A DNA stretch of 40,440 bases from Chitinophagaceae bacterium (GTDB taxonomy: Bacteria; Bacteroidota; Bacteroidia; Chitinophagales; Chitinophagaceae), in NCBI GenBank assembly GCA_025933935.1, contig JAICYZ010000007.1, positions 1-40,440 on the forward strand. The letters are read 5' to 3'. Below are positions 24,572 to 31,675 of this stretch, piece by piece. Positions within the stretch are counted from its first letter, which is position 1, and each line of letters opens with the position of its first letter. The translations under genes were made by a program, and so were the position numbers. The notes beneath the pieces were generated by a model, which was not told the DNA's origin, made no database searches, and saw nothing but the letters and a program-made list of their open reading frames with translations.

Positions 24572-25855
24572 ATGAAAAATTTAATTGAAGAATTAAAGTG
24601 GCGCGGTCTTATTCATGATATAGTTCCCGGAACCGAAGAGCAGCTTTTGAAAGAACCAACTGCCGGCTACGTTGGTTTTGATCCAACAGCAGACAGCCTG
24701 CATATTGGAAGTTTGATCCCGATTATTGTGTTGGTCCACATGCAAAATTATGGTCACAAGCCAGTGGCATTGGTTGGAGGCGCTACAGGAATGGTTGGCG
24801 ATCCGTCAGGAAAAAGCGCTGAGAGAAATTTATTGAGTAAAGAAGTGCTGGATAAAAACGTAACGGCAGTAAAGCAACAATTATCGCGGTTTCTTGATTT
24901 CAATTCTGATAAAGCGAACGCGGCTGAAATGGTGAATAATTACGACTGGTTTCAGACCATTTCTTTTTTAGATTTTATCCGTGATACCGGCAAACACATT
25001 TCTGTAAACTATATGATGTCAAAAGACAGTGTGAAAAAACGCCTGGAAGGTGATAATGGAATGAGCTTTACAGAATTTACCTATCAACTCGTTCAGGGTT
25101 ATGATTTTTACTGGCTGTATCAAAATAAGAATTGCAAATTTCAATTTGGTGGCAGCGATCAGTGGGGAAATATCGTGACAGGAACAGAACTCATTCGCAG
25201 AAAAACCGGTGGTGAAGCGTTCGCTTTTACCTGCCCTTTACTAACCAAATCTGACGGAAGTAAATTTGGCAAAAGCGAGAAAGGAAATATCTGGTTAGAC
25301 GCTACAAAAACTTCACCTTATACTTTTTATCAATTTTGGTTAAATACAGCAGATGCGGATGCAGAAAGATTTTTGAAAGTATTTACTTTTTTATCCGAAA
25401 AAGAAATCACTGAGTTGGTGGAGCAGCACAAGGGAAATGAGCACCAGCGCTTACTTCAAAAGAAGCTTGCGGAAGAGGTGACTACATTTGTGCATTCAAA
25501 ACAAGACTATGAATTTGCGGTAAAAGCTTCTTCTATTCTGTTTAATAACGATACTGCTGAAATATTAAAAGAACTCAATGAAGAACAATTATTGCAGGTG
25601 ATGGAAGGTGTGCCAACCGTAGAAATTGAAAAGGAAAAATTAAAGGATTTGGATCTGATAAGCTTATTAGCCGAAACAAAAATTCTGCCCAGTAAAAGCG
25701 AGGCGAAAAAAATGCTCGTTGGCGGAGGCATTTTTATCAATAAAGAAAAAGTAACTTCTCCGGATGAAAAAATAGATCAAGGGCAGCTTTTGAATGATAA
25801 ATATTTATTAATACAAAAAGGGAAGAAGAATTATTATTTGTTGATAATGATTTAA
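24572..25855 (+). CDS. tyrS: tyrosyl-tRNA synthetase
   Basis: A 427-residue class Ic aminoacyl-tRNA synthetase. It has the HIGH-type motif HIGS at 44-47, the tyrosine pocket signature YQLVQGYDFYWLY and FQFGGSDQWGNIVTG, and the KMSKS-equivalent KFGKS. A C-terminal S4-type RNA-binding domain (about 365-427) includes LLAETKILPSKSEAKKMLVGGGIFIN. The start at 24572 (MKNLIEELKWRGLIHD) is preferred to the frame's first ATG at 24548 because the family begins here and the promoter box overlaps the longer start. Essential; charges tRNA-Tyr. Confidence 0.96.
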   Translation: MKNLIEELKWRGLIHDIVPGTEEQLLKEPTAGYVGFDPTADSLHIGSLIPIIVLVHMQNYGHKPVALVGGATGMVGDPSGKSAERNLLSKEVLDKNVTAVKQQLSRFLDFNSDKANAAEMVNNYDWFQTISFLDFIRDTGKHISVNYMMSKDSVKKRLEGDNGMSFTEFTYQLVQGYDFYWLYQNKNCKFQFGGSDQWGNIVTGTELIRRKTGGEAFAFTCPLLTKSDGSKFGKSEKGNIWLDATKTSPYTFYQFWLNTADADAERFLKVFTFLSEKEITELVEQHKGNEHQRLLQKKLAEEVTTFVHSKQDYEFAVKASSILFNNDTAEILKELNEEQLLQVMEGVPTVEIEKEKLKDLDLISLLAETKILPSKSEAKKMLVGGGIFINKEKVTSPDEKIDQGQLLNDKYLLIQKGKKNYYLLIMI

Positions 25856-25912
25856 ATGGGGCCGGTATTGATTCCCGGGTTGCGCTTTATTCAACTTCAA
25901 AAAACCTAAGTA

Positions 25913-26248
25913 ATGAATGAACTCAATGAATTTGGTTTAAGTGAGGAGGCCATGAAGTGGATTCTTCGTGTTATTGGTGTTTTTCCGGAAATAGAAGAAG
26001 TGATCATTTTTGGATCACGGGCGAAAGGTACCTATAAACCCGGTTCTGATATTGATTTTGCTATAAAAGGAAATTTGCCTGATTTTTCCTACCCGGAAAA
26101 ATTAAGGTCAATGTTGGAGGAAGGATTATATCTTCCTTATTTCTTCGATGTCCTCGATTATTCTAAAATTAAAAATCCTGAATTAAAGGATCATATCGAT
26201 CGCGTCGGTAAAATATTTTATACAAAAAATGAAACCGTGATTCGCTAA
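25913..26248 (+). CDS. solitary minimal nucleotidyltransferase (MNT-like)
   Basis: A 111-residue nucleotidyltransferase-fold protein. The active-site pattern GSRAKGTYKPGSDIDFAI (about residues 33-50) has GS and the paired Asp of the pol-beta superfamily. Such small proteins are usually antitoxins that AMPylate a HEPN toxin encoded next to them. No HEPN gene is adjacent here: tyrS ends 57 bases upstream, and downstream is only a short remnant and the isochorismatase. So it may be an orphan antitoxin, a broken pair or a different nucleotidyltransferase. A transcript shared with tyrS is possible. Confidence 0.85.
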   Translation: MNELNEFGLSEEAMKWILRVIGVFPEIEEVIIFGSRAKGTYKPGSDIDFAIKGNLPDFSYPEKLRSMLEEGLYLPYFFDVLDYSKIKNPELKDHIDRVGKIFYTKNETVIR

Positions 26249-26287
26249 TTTGCCACCGCTGACCGGTTGTCTTGATTTCAAATTTTG

Positions 26288-26435
26288 TTAAATAAACAAT
26301 CCCCACTCATCTTCAAAATTATCTTTTTCGAAAGTCGCTACCCAGTTTTTAAATAATTTACGGAACTGGTCCACCTTATTTGTTGTTTTGCTGAAAAGAA
26401 AAATAAATTGCTCAGGATAATTGCGCAATAATCTC
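26288..26435 (-). pseudogene. possible remnant of a degraded ORF
   Basis: A minus-strand frame ending in TAA at 26288-26290 reads NYPEQFIFLFSKTTNKVD, then QFRKLFKNWVATFEKDNF and EDEWGLFI. The composition is protein-like, but there is no ATG start, and the frame runs into the 3' end of the isochorismatase gene, overlapping it out of frame. I do not recognise the family. It may be the tail of a deleted gene, or chance. Confidence 0.3.
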
Positions 26436-26975
26436 ATTCGTATTTCCGACTTCTCCGAGGCGTGGGAAAATATATTTGAGGCTACGTTCCTCTGCTTCAG
26501 GCGCTGAGTCGGTCATCGCATCTTTGGCAAAAGTAATGTTGTAACCAAGCTCGCTCGCCTGCCTCGCAGTGCCTTCCACGCCTATGCTCGTAGAAATGCC
26601 GGCAAGTACAATTCCGGTGATGTTTCTTTTCTTCAGTTCCTCATCAAGAGGCGTTTCATAAAATGCGCCCCACGTATGTTTCGTGATAAAAATATCGCCG
26701 GGCTCTGTTTTTATTTCCGGAATAATATCCAGCGAATCTCCTTCAAAAAACGCCTTGTTTGTGGGTGGTGCATCCTTCCTGGATGTTGAAAATTTGGAGT
26801 ATGCCGGATTTACATTTACCACGATAACGGGCAAACCAGCTATATGAAAAGCATCCACCAGTTTTACTACATTTTGTAGAATATCATTTACAACGTCGGC
26901 GGGAGGAAGTTTTACGACTCCATTTTGAAGATCGATGAGAACCAATGCCGTGTTTTCATCAAGAGCGGTGATCAT
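26412..26975 (-). CDS. isochorismatase-family hydrolase lacking the catalytic cysteine
   Basis: A 187-residue cytosolic isochorismatase-fold protein. The conserved Asp (LIDLQNGV, D16) and Lys (FITKHTWGAFYETPLDEEL) are present. The usual Cys position is Gly in GISTSIGVEGTARQASELGYN, where amidase members have a Cys before V-E-x-T-A-R. True isochorismatases (EntB, PhzD) also lack the Cys and use Asp/Lys chemistry, so it could hydrolyse a vinyl ether rather than an amide; no siderophore genes are near to support that. Monocistronic on the minus strand. Confidence 0.88.
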   Translation of the reverse strand: MITALDENTALVLIDLQNGVVKLPPADVVNDILQNVVKLVDAFHIAGLPVIVVNVNPAYSKFSTSRKDAPPTNKAFFEGDSLDIIPEIKTEPGDIFITKHTWGAFYETPLDEELKKRNITGIVLAGISTSIGVEGTARQASELGYNITFAKDAMTDSAPEAEERSLKYIFPRLGEVGNTNEIIAQLS

Positions 26976-27166
26976 TTTTTAAAATTAAATTAAAGGATGT
27001 TTAGAATAGATGAATTATCAGGAATGGCAAAAACGAATTTAATAAAAATACCCTTTGGTTCTTTAGAAGAACCAGAAAGTTTTTAATAAAAAAACTATCT
27101 TACATAAGATTTTAAGAAAAGACTAAAATTCAGAAACTTTATTGCTAAACAATAACCCGGTTTTAA

Positions 27167-27544
27167 ATGAATCTTACCATCACAGGTCAAAAAAGAGATG
27201 GATATCTCTTTATAGAATCAAAAGGCATTGTTGAAAATGTTGATGAATTAATGGCTCATTCCCGAATGATTTATGAAGAGATCGCCAAACATGATTTTAA
27301 AAAAATATTGGTTTATGAACCGGAAACCAGCCTTCCGCTCGATTTGATCCCTCATTTTGATCTCGTTAAAAGTTATATAGAGCAGTATCCCGCCCATATT
27401 CGTGAACTTACGATCGCCGTCGTCGTTGCTGATCCTTATAAGGAAGTCGTTGCTTCGTGGGAAGCAGTATGCCAAAGCAGGGGGCTTCAATATTATGTCT
27501 TTACTTCTTTAGAAGAAGCGGTTAACTGTTTGATTGAAGAATAA
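27167..27544 (+). CDS. SpoIIAA-like (STAS-type) protein
   Basis: A 125-residue protein with an alternating strand/helix pattern typical of SpoIIAA-like proteins of the STAS superfamily: GYLFIESKGIVENVDELMAH, then KILVYEPETSLPLDLIPHFD, and a third repeat LTIAVVVADPYKEVVASWEA. Members bind other proteins or lipid-like ligands; the partner is not known here. It ends 22 bases before the secreted esterase gene on the same strand, so they probably form an operon. Function is inferred from fold only. Confidence 0.65.
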   Translation: MNLTITGQKRDGYLFIESKGIVENVDELMAHSRMIYEEIAKHDFKKILVYEPETSLPLDLIPHFDLVKSYIEQYPAHIRELTIAVVVADPYKEVVASWEAVCQSRGLQYYVFTSLEEAVNCLIEE

Positions 27545-27566
27545 CAATAAAATTTCAAACAACATC

Positions 27567-28415
27567 ATGCGAAACAACCATTCATTCCAGGCTGCTATCC
27601 TGGCCTTTTTCTGTTTTACCGCCGGTCATGCTTTTTCACAAGCTACCTTCAACATTTGGCCTGGCATCGCTCCGGGATCAGAAAACTGGAAACAAAAAGA
27701 ACAAACGATTAAAAATACGCCGGTCGGCACGGTAATTCTAAATGTGGTAACTCCGACGCTAACTGCGTATCTTCCCGACAAAGGCAAAGCTACCGGAACC
27801 GCAGTTATCATCGCTCCAGGAGGTGCTTGTATTGCTCTTGCCATGAAATCGACTGATGAATTAGCAGCTATGCTTCGCGAAAGAGGCATCGCCACTTTTG
27901 TACTTAAATACCGGTTGCAGGAGAAGAAAGGAGATGGCATGCCGAAAGACCTCAATGAAGATACTGCCTGTCAATATGGAATTGCAGATGCGATTCAGTC
28001 CATCAAATTTATCCGCCAGCATGCTTCAAAATGGGGCATCTCTGTTGACAAAATTGGCATAGTCGGTTTTTCGGCCGGTGGCATGATTGCAAGTGAAGCG
28101 ATGATTCAAAAGGATACTACCGACAGGCCAAGTTTTGCGGCACTCATTTACGGAGCTCCGTTTGCTTCCATGCCGGTAATTCCGTCAAGTCTGCCACCGG
28201 TTTTTATGTCCTGGGCGCAGGATGACATGGAAGCCGGCTATGCAATGGACCGCTTTTATAAAGCTTTGATCTCAGCCGGATCTAAACCGGAAGCACATAT
28301 TTTCAGCGCAGGCGGCCACGCCTTCGCAGCAAAAAAGCAAGGTACCAGCAGCGATTACTGGGCAGATGATTTTTACCACTGGATGCAGGCAGAAGGATTT
28401 GCCGGTAACAAATGA
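27567..28415 (+). CDS. secreted alpha/beta hydrolase (xylan esterase / BD-FAE-like)
   Basis: A 282-residue secreted serine hydrolase. The signal peptide spans about residues 1-25 (AILAFFCFTAGHAFS). The oxyanion segment is APGGACIALAMKS, and the nucleophile elbow is GFSAGG. The catalytic Asp is likely in WAQDDMEAGY, and the His in FSAGGHAFA. The fold resembles acetyl-xylan or feruloyl esterases found in polysaccharide-degrading Bacteroidota. The frame's first ATG (27534) overlaps the previous gene; the start at 27567 places the signal sequence correctly. Co-transcribed with the SpoIIAA-like gene. No carbohydrate-utilisation genes (SusC/D) are adjacent. Confidence 0.88.
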   Translation: MRNNHSFQAAILAFFCFTAGHAFSQATFNIWPGIAPGSENWKQKEQTIKNTPVGTVILNVVTPTLTAYLPDKGKATGTAVIIAPGGACIALAMKSTDELAAMLRERGIATFVLKYRLQEKKGDGMPKDLNEDTACQYGIADAIQSIKFIRQHASKWGISVDKIGIVGFSAGGMIASEAMIQKDTTDRPSFAALIYGAPFASMPVIPSSLPPVFMSWAQDDMEAGYAMDRFYKALISAGSKPEAHIFSAGGHAFAAKKQGTSSDYWADDFYHWMQAEGFAGNK

Positions 28416-28473
28416 AATCCCACAGCCGCCATTGAAACGCCGTAGGCATTCGCACCGATCGTGCAACAGAAAA

Positions 28474-28494
28474 TTTGTCTCACAGAGTGACAAA
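28474..28494. promoter_or_regulatory. dyad TTTGTC-N9-GACAAA upstream of hsp20, possible activator site
   Basis: TTTGTC (28474-28479), nine bases, GACAAA (28489-28494). Its centre is about 62 bases before the -24 box and about 87 before the predicted transcription start, the usual distance for a sigma54 activator site. A further GACAAAA half-site lies at 28509-28515. It is not a CIRCE element, which has TTAGCACTC arms. Confidence 0.45.
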
Positions 28495-28543
28495 TTTTTT
28501 TAAAAAAAGACAAAATTTCTCACAAGATAAATTTCAATTAGCG

Positions 28544-28560
28544 ATGGCATTTAAGTTGCA
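28544..28560 (+). promoter_or_regulatory. sigma54 -24/-12 promoter of hsp20
   Basis: ATGGCATTTAAGTTGCA: GG (28546-28547) and GC (28558-28559) are separated by exactly 10 bases, and both TGGCA and TTGCA are present as in the TGGCACG-N4-TTGCA consensus. The start codon is 49 bases past it. This is the best sigma54 site I found in the window. Confidence 0.7.
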
Positions 28561-28593
28561 CATTTCTTTTCAAAATTATTTATTAACCAAATT

Positions 28594-28602
28594 AAAAGGA
28601 GG
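28594..28602 (+). promoter_or_regulatory. strong Shine-Dalgarno site before hsp20
   Basis: AAAAGGAGG, six bases before the ATG at 28609. A site this complementary to 16S rRNA is unusual beside the other genes here and suggests high translation once transcribed. Confidence 0.85.
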
Positions 28603-28608
28603 TACATT

Positions 28609-29061
28609 ATGAAACTTTTAAAAGGAAATGGAAACTTAATGAATCAGATGCCCCTGCTTTTTGATGACATTTTTAACAGAGATGTTTTCAATTGGGGACA
28701 ATCTAATTTTTCAAACACAAACACTACCATTCCGGCAGTAAATATTAAAGAAACGCCGGAAAATTTCCAGGTGGAAGTTGCTGCCCCGGGAATGAGTAAA
28801 AAAGATTTTAAAATAGAACTGGATGGCAATATGTTGACCATCAGTTCCGAAAAAACCAACGAGCGGGAAGATAGCGAAAATGAGAAATACTCCCGCAAAG
28901 AGTTCAGTTATCAGTCATTTTACCGGACTTTTAATCTTGCAAAAGACGTAGTTGATGTTGAAAAGATCCAGGCTAAATATGAAAACGGCTTATTGCAGCT
29001 AATGATCCCTAAAAAAGAAGAAGCAAAGCAAAAGCCACCGAGGCTCATTCAAATTTCTTAA
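28609..29061 (+). CDS. small heat-shock protein, Hsp20/alpha-crystallin family
   Basis: A 150-residue chaperone that binds unfolding proteins. The alpha-crystallin domain (about 45-138) starts PAVNIKETPENFQVEVAAPG, includes FKIELDGNMLTISSEK and the SYQSFYRTFNLA strand, and ends with KYENGLLQLMIPKKEE, which holds the I/V-x-I/V-type motif region (MIP). The N-terminal arm is short and the C-terminal tail basic. It forms oligomers in the cytosol. It has the clearest sigma54 promoter in the window, an upstream dyad and a strong ribosome-binding site, and is followed by its own terminator, so it is a single-gene stress unit. Confidence 0.96.
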   Translation: MKLLKGNGNLMNQMPLLFDDIFNRDVFNWGQSNFSNTNTTIPAVNIKETPENFQVEVAAPGMSKKDFKIELDGNMLTISSEKTNEREDSENEKYSRKEFSYQSFYRTFNLAKDVVDVEKIQAKYENGLLQLMIPKKEEAKQKPPRLIQIS

Positions 29062-29080
29062 CCATGAAGTTTTTTTGTAC

Positions 29081-29108
29081 AAAAGAGTTGCAATACGCAG
29101 CTCTTTTT
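29081..29108 (+). terminator. Rho-independent terminator after hsp20
   Basis: AAGAGTTGC pairs with GCAGCTCTT around the loop AATAC, with one T-G pair, followed by a run of eight T. It lies 20 bases past the hsp20 stop. Confidence 0.85.
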
Positions 29109-29350
29109 TTTATCCAATGTTTAAGAAGCTCGAAACGTCAGCGTGCTACCGTTTTTGAACTGAGGATATATTTGCTCTTTGTAATTCCTTTCTTCATTGT
29201 CAGCAATGCTTACACCGCTTTCATTTGTGCTAAAACAACTGTTACGCAGCTTATTTAAAGTGAGGCTCCAAAAAGTAGTATGGTTATTGAGGATAGCTGC
29301 GTCAGGCAAAAACATTATTTTTTAACTCAGCAATAAAAAGAATTTTAAAT

Positions 29351-30445
29351 ATGGAAACATTAAGAGCAACAGCCGAAGGAGCAATTCCCGTTCAGACAAA
29401 AGAAGTGAAAGCCTTTGGAAGCGAGGCAGCAGATGCACTTCTACAACAATTAAACATCACGCGAAGAAATCTTACAGCGCAGGATGTAGAAATCGAAATA
29501 TTATTTTGTGGCGTTTGCCATTCCGACCTTCATACGGTTAAAAATGAATGGCATAGCACTGTTTATCCTTGCGTGCCGGGTCATGAGATCGTTGGCCGGG
29601 TTATAAATATTGGTGACGAGGTTACCAAATTCAAAGTGGGAGATTTGGCTGCAGTAGGTTGCATGGTGGATAGCTGCCGGCATTGCGACTATTGTAAAGA
29701 AGGTCTGGAACAATATTGCGAAGAAGGAAATACCGGAACCTATAATTCGCCGGATAAACACCTCGGTACACGTACTTATGGCGGCTATTCAGAACGTATT
29801 GTGGTGGATGAAGATTTTGTTTTGCGCGTACCTGAAAACCTGGACCTGGCAGCAACGGCGCCGCTACTGTGTGCAGGTATCACGACCTATTCGCCGCTCA
29901 GGCATTGGAATGTAGGTCCCGGGCAAAAAGTAGGAGTTGTTGGTATTGGAGGCTTGGGCCACATGGCGGTGAAACTGGCGAAGGCAATGGGAGCAGAAGT
30001 AATCGTTTTTACCACCTCACCTTCTAAAGTTGAAGATGCAAAGCGCCTCGGCGCCGATGATGTAGTATTGTCAAAAGAGCAAGGGCAAATGAGCCGCTAT
30101 GCCGGTAAACTTCATTTTATCCTGGACGCTGTTTCAGCGAAGCACGATATCAATGCTTATCTGAGCCAGTTAAGGGTAGATGGCTCCCTGGTTTTGGTAG
30201 GAGCGCCTGAACAACCACTCCCCGTTGCGGCATTTAGCCTGATACCTTACCGCAGAAGTTTTGCAGGTTCAATGATAGGTGGCATCGCTGAAACGCAGGA
30301 GATGCTTGACTTTTGTGGAAAGCACAATATTGTTGCAGACATTGAGATGATTAACATTCAACAGATCAATGAGGCATACGAGCGTTTATTGAAAGGCGAT
30401 GTGAAATACCGGTTTGTTATTGACATGGCATCTTTGAAGAAATGA
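29351..30445 (+). CDS. zinc-dependent NAD(P) alcohol dehydrogenase (CAD-like)
   Basis: A 364-residue medium-chain alcohol dehydrogenase, reducing aldehydes or oxidising alcohols. Catalytic zinc ligands are C53 (GVCHSDLH) and H78 (GHEIVG), plus a Cys in PLLCAGITTY. The structural zinc Cys are C109, C112, C115 and C123. The Rossmann dinucleotide motif is GIGGLGHMAVKLAKAMGAEV. The overall pattern fits the cinnamyl-alcohol/YahK-type broad-specificity aldehyde reductases, which detoxify aldehydes. The N-terminal 45 residues are longer and more divergent than usual. It is monocistronic between hsp20 and a small secreted-protein gene. Confidence 0.93.
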   Translation: METLRATAEGAIPVQTKEVKAFGSEAADALLQQLNITRRNLTAQDVEIEILFCGVCHSDLHTVKNEWHSTVYPCVPGHEIVGRVINIGDEVTKFKVGDLAAVGCMVDSCRHCDYCKEGLEQYCEEGNTGTYNSPDKHLGTRTYGGYSERIVVDEDFVLRVPENLDLAATAPLLCAGITTYSPLRHWNVGPGQKVGVVGIGGLGHMAVKLAKAMGAEVIVFTTSPSKVEDAKRLGADDVVLSKEQGQMSRYAGKLHFILDAVSAKHDINAYLSQLRVDGSLVLVGAPEQPLPVAAFSLIPYRRSFAGSMIGGIAETQEMLDFCGKHNIVADIEMINIQQINEAYERLLKGDVKYRFVIDMASLKK

Positions 30446-30572
30446 TCGAACAAGGCGTCGGAAAAGATAAAATGAGGGTGAAGTTGATCCATCCAGTAAA
30501 CAAACAAATTTGTTCATTTTATAATTCGGAAAGAATTTAAAATGACTGTTTTCTTACTCAATAAGACCATTA

Positions 30573-30588
30573 TTGGCATAATTCTTCC
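30573..30588 (+). promoter_or_regulatory. weak TTGGCA-type element before the small secreted protein
   Basis: TTGGCA, three bases, TTCTTCC, ending 53 bases before the start at 30642. It has TT at the -12 place with TTCC instead of TTGC, one base off sigma54. It is the weakest member of the group. Confidence 0.3.
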
Positions 30589-30641
30589 GCGATATGGCAT
30601 AGGCAATAAAACGTTTTTCCCCTTAATAAAATCAGCATTTT

Positions 30642-30920
30642 ATGAAAAAGATAATCGCAGCACTCCTTTTATCTTTCGCAGTTTATGCAACAACTACTGC
30701 ACAAACTACTTCTGCGCAACCAAGCGCTTCGGTTTCAAAACAAAAGAACAAGGCGAACAAAGAAGCGATTGCTGCGCAAAAGAAAACCGATAAACACGCT
30801 AAAGTTTTGGAAGAAAAGCAGGCAGAACAAGCCGGTTCAACTTCTGTAAATCAAACAACAGCAACTGAAAAATCAACGGTACCGGCGCACAAAAAGCACC
30901 CACGTAAGCAAAAGCCTTAG
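30642..30920 (+). CDS. small secreted Lys/Ala/Gln-rich protein
   Basis: A 92-residue protein with a signal peptide (MKKIIAALLLSFAVYATTTA) and a mature part that is highly charged, low in complexity and likely disordered (KQKNKANKEAIAAQKKTDK, and a basic tail HKKHPRKQKP). I do not recognise a domain. It resembles small secreted stress or ion-binding peptides common in Bacteroidota. An out-of-frame ORF overlaps the start region and is less convincing. Terminated at 31027-31057. Confidence 0.7.
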   Translation: MKKIIAALLLSFAVYATTTAQTTSAQPSASVSKQKNKANKEAIAAQKKTDKHAKVLEEKQAEQAGSTSVNQTTATEKSTVPAHKKHPRKQKP

Positions 30921-31026
30921 GTTAAAAAAAGAAGCAAAAGCAAATTAACAAGTAGCAACTCAATGGCTTCACAGCTTCATGAATATGTAAAATAGGATTG
31001 ATTCCTTAAAATTTATTTCTTCAATT

Positions 31027-31057
31027 AAACCACCTGCACAATTTCGGGTGGTTTTTT
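31027..31057 (+). terminator. Rho-independent terminator
   Basis: AAACCACC (31027-31034) pairs with GGTGGTTT (31047-31054), followed by T. It lies 107 bases past the stop of the small secreted protein and separates it from the VOC gene. Confidence 0.8.
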
Positions 31058-31211
31058 TCTTCTTTTTAAATTTGCATTCAACAACCTTCAACCTTGAAAA
31101 GTTAGACTTTTCCCCGTGAACCTGTCGCACTCGTGCCTTAAATTGTCGTATCCACCCCCTCATTTAATTTGCAAACCTGGTTACGTTTGTAAAATAAAAT
31201 AAACACATTTT

Positions 31212-31586
31212 ATGTTGACAAAATCAAAAGCCTTCAGTGGTTTTTCCGTAGATGATTTGCAAAAAGCAAAAGCCTTTTATCAGGAAATACTCGGGTTACA
31301 TGTTGCCGATACTCCCATGGGGGTAATGGAAATTCACCCGGAAGGAGGAAATAAAATAATCGTCTATCCAAAGCCAGATCATGTACCCGCGACATTTACC
31401 GTTCTTAATTTTCCGGTAACAAACATCGAAGAAACAGTAGACGAACTGAGCGGCAAAGGAGTGTCTTTTGAGCAATATGGCGGCCAGATACAAACAGATG
31501 AAAAGGGAATCTGCCGGAACGGTGGCATCTCAATTGCATGGTTCAAAGATCCTGCAGGAAACATCCTTTCGCTGATTGAAGATTAA
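31212..31586 (+). CDS. VOC family protein (glyoxalase/bleomycin resistance-like)
   Basis: A 124-residue vicinal-oxygen-chelate protein with two beta-alpha-beta-beta-beta repeats: FSGFSVDDLQKAKAFYQEIL opens the first and TVLNFPVTNIEETVDELSGK the second. It ends AWFKDPAGNILSLIED, the usual VOC end with its acidic metal ligand. The first half lacks a clear His ligand, so an enzymatic role such as glyoxalase is uncertain. Substrate is not predictable. A -7-like TACGTTTG lies 20 bases before the start, within a short gap after the terminator. Confidence 0.85.
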   Translation: MLTKSKAFSGFSVDDLQKAKAFYQEILGLHVADTPMGVMEIHPEGGNKIIVYPKPDHVPATFTVLNFPVTNIEETVDELSGKGVSFEQYGGQIQTDEKGICRNGGISIAWFKDPAGNILSLIED

Positions 31587-31675
31587 GTCCGACTTTTCAT
31601 GAACGGGGATTTTAAACAGGCTTAAATAGAAGCTCCAACCTTCAATAATTTCTTCCGCTTTCCTATCTTTACTTC

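Noticed and set aside
28474-28494. CIRCE operator for HrcA before hsp20
   Set aside because: The dyad is TTTGTC-N9-GACAAA; CIRCE arms TTAGCACTC and GAGTGCTAA are absent.
29121-29315. Minus-strand ORF between hsp20 and the alcohol dehydrogenase with VSIADNE and GSTLTF, vaguely like a kinase ATP-binding tail
   Set aside because: Only scattered short similarity, no N, G1 or G2 box in order; probably chance or too decayed to call.
30542-30793. Plus-strand 83-residue ORF overlapping the small secreted protein
   Set aside because: The overlapping frame at 30642 has a proper signal peptide and promoter-like element; this one has no pattern.
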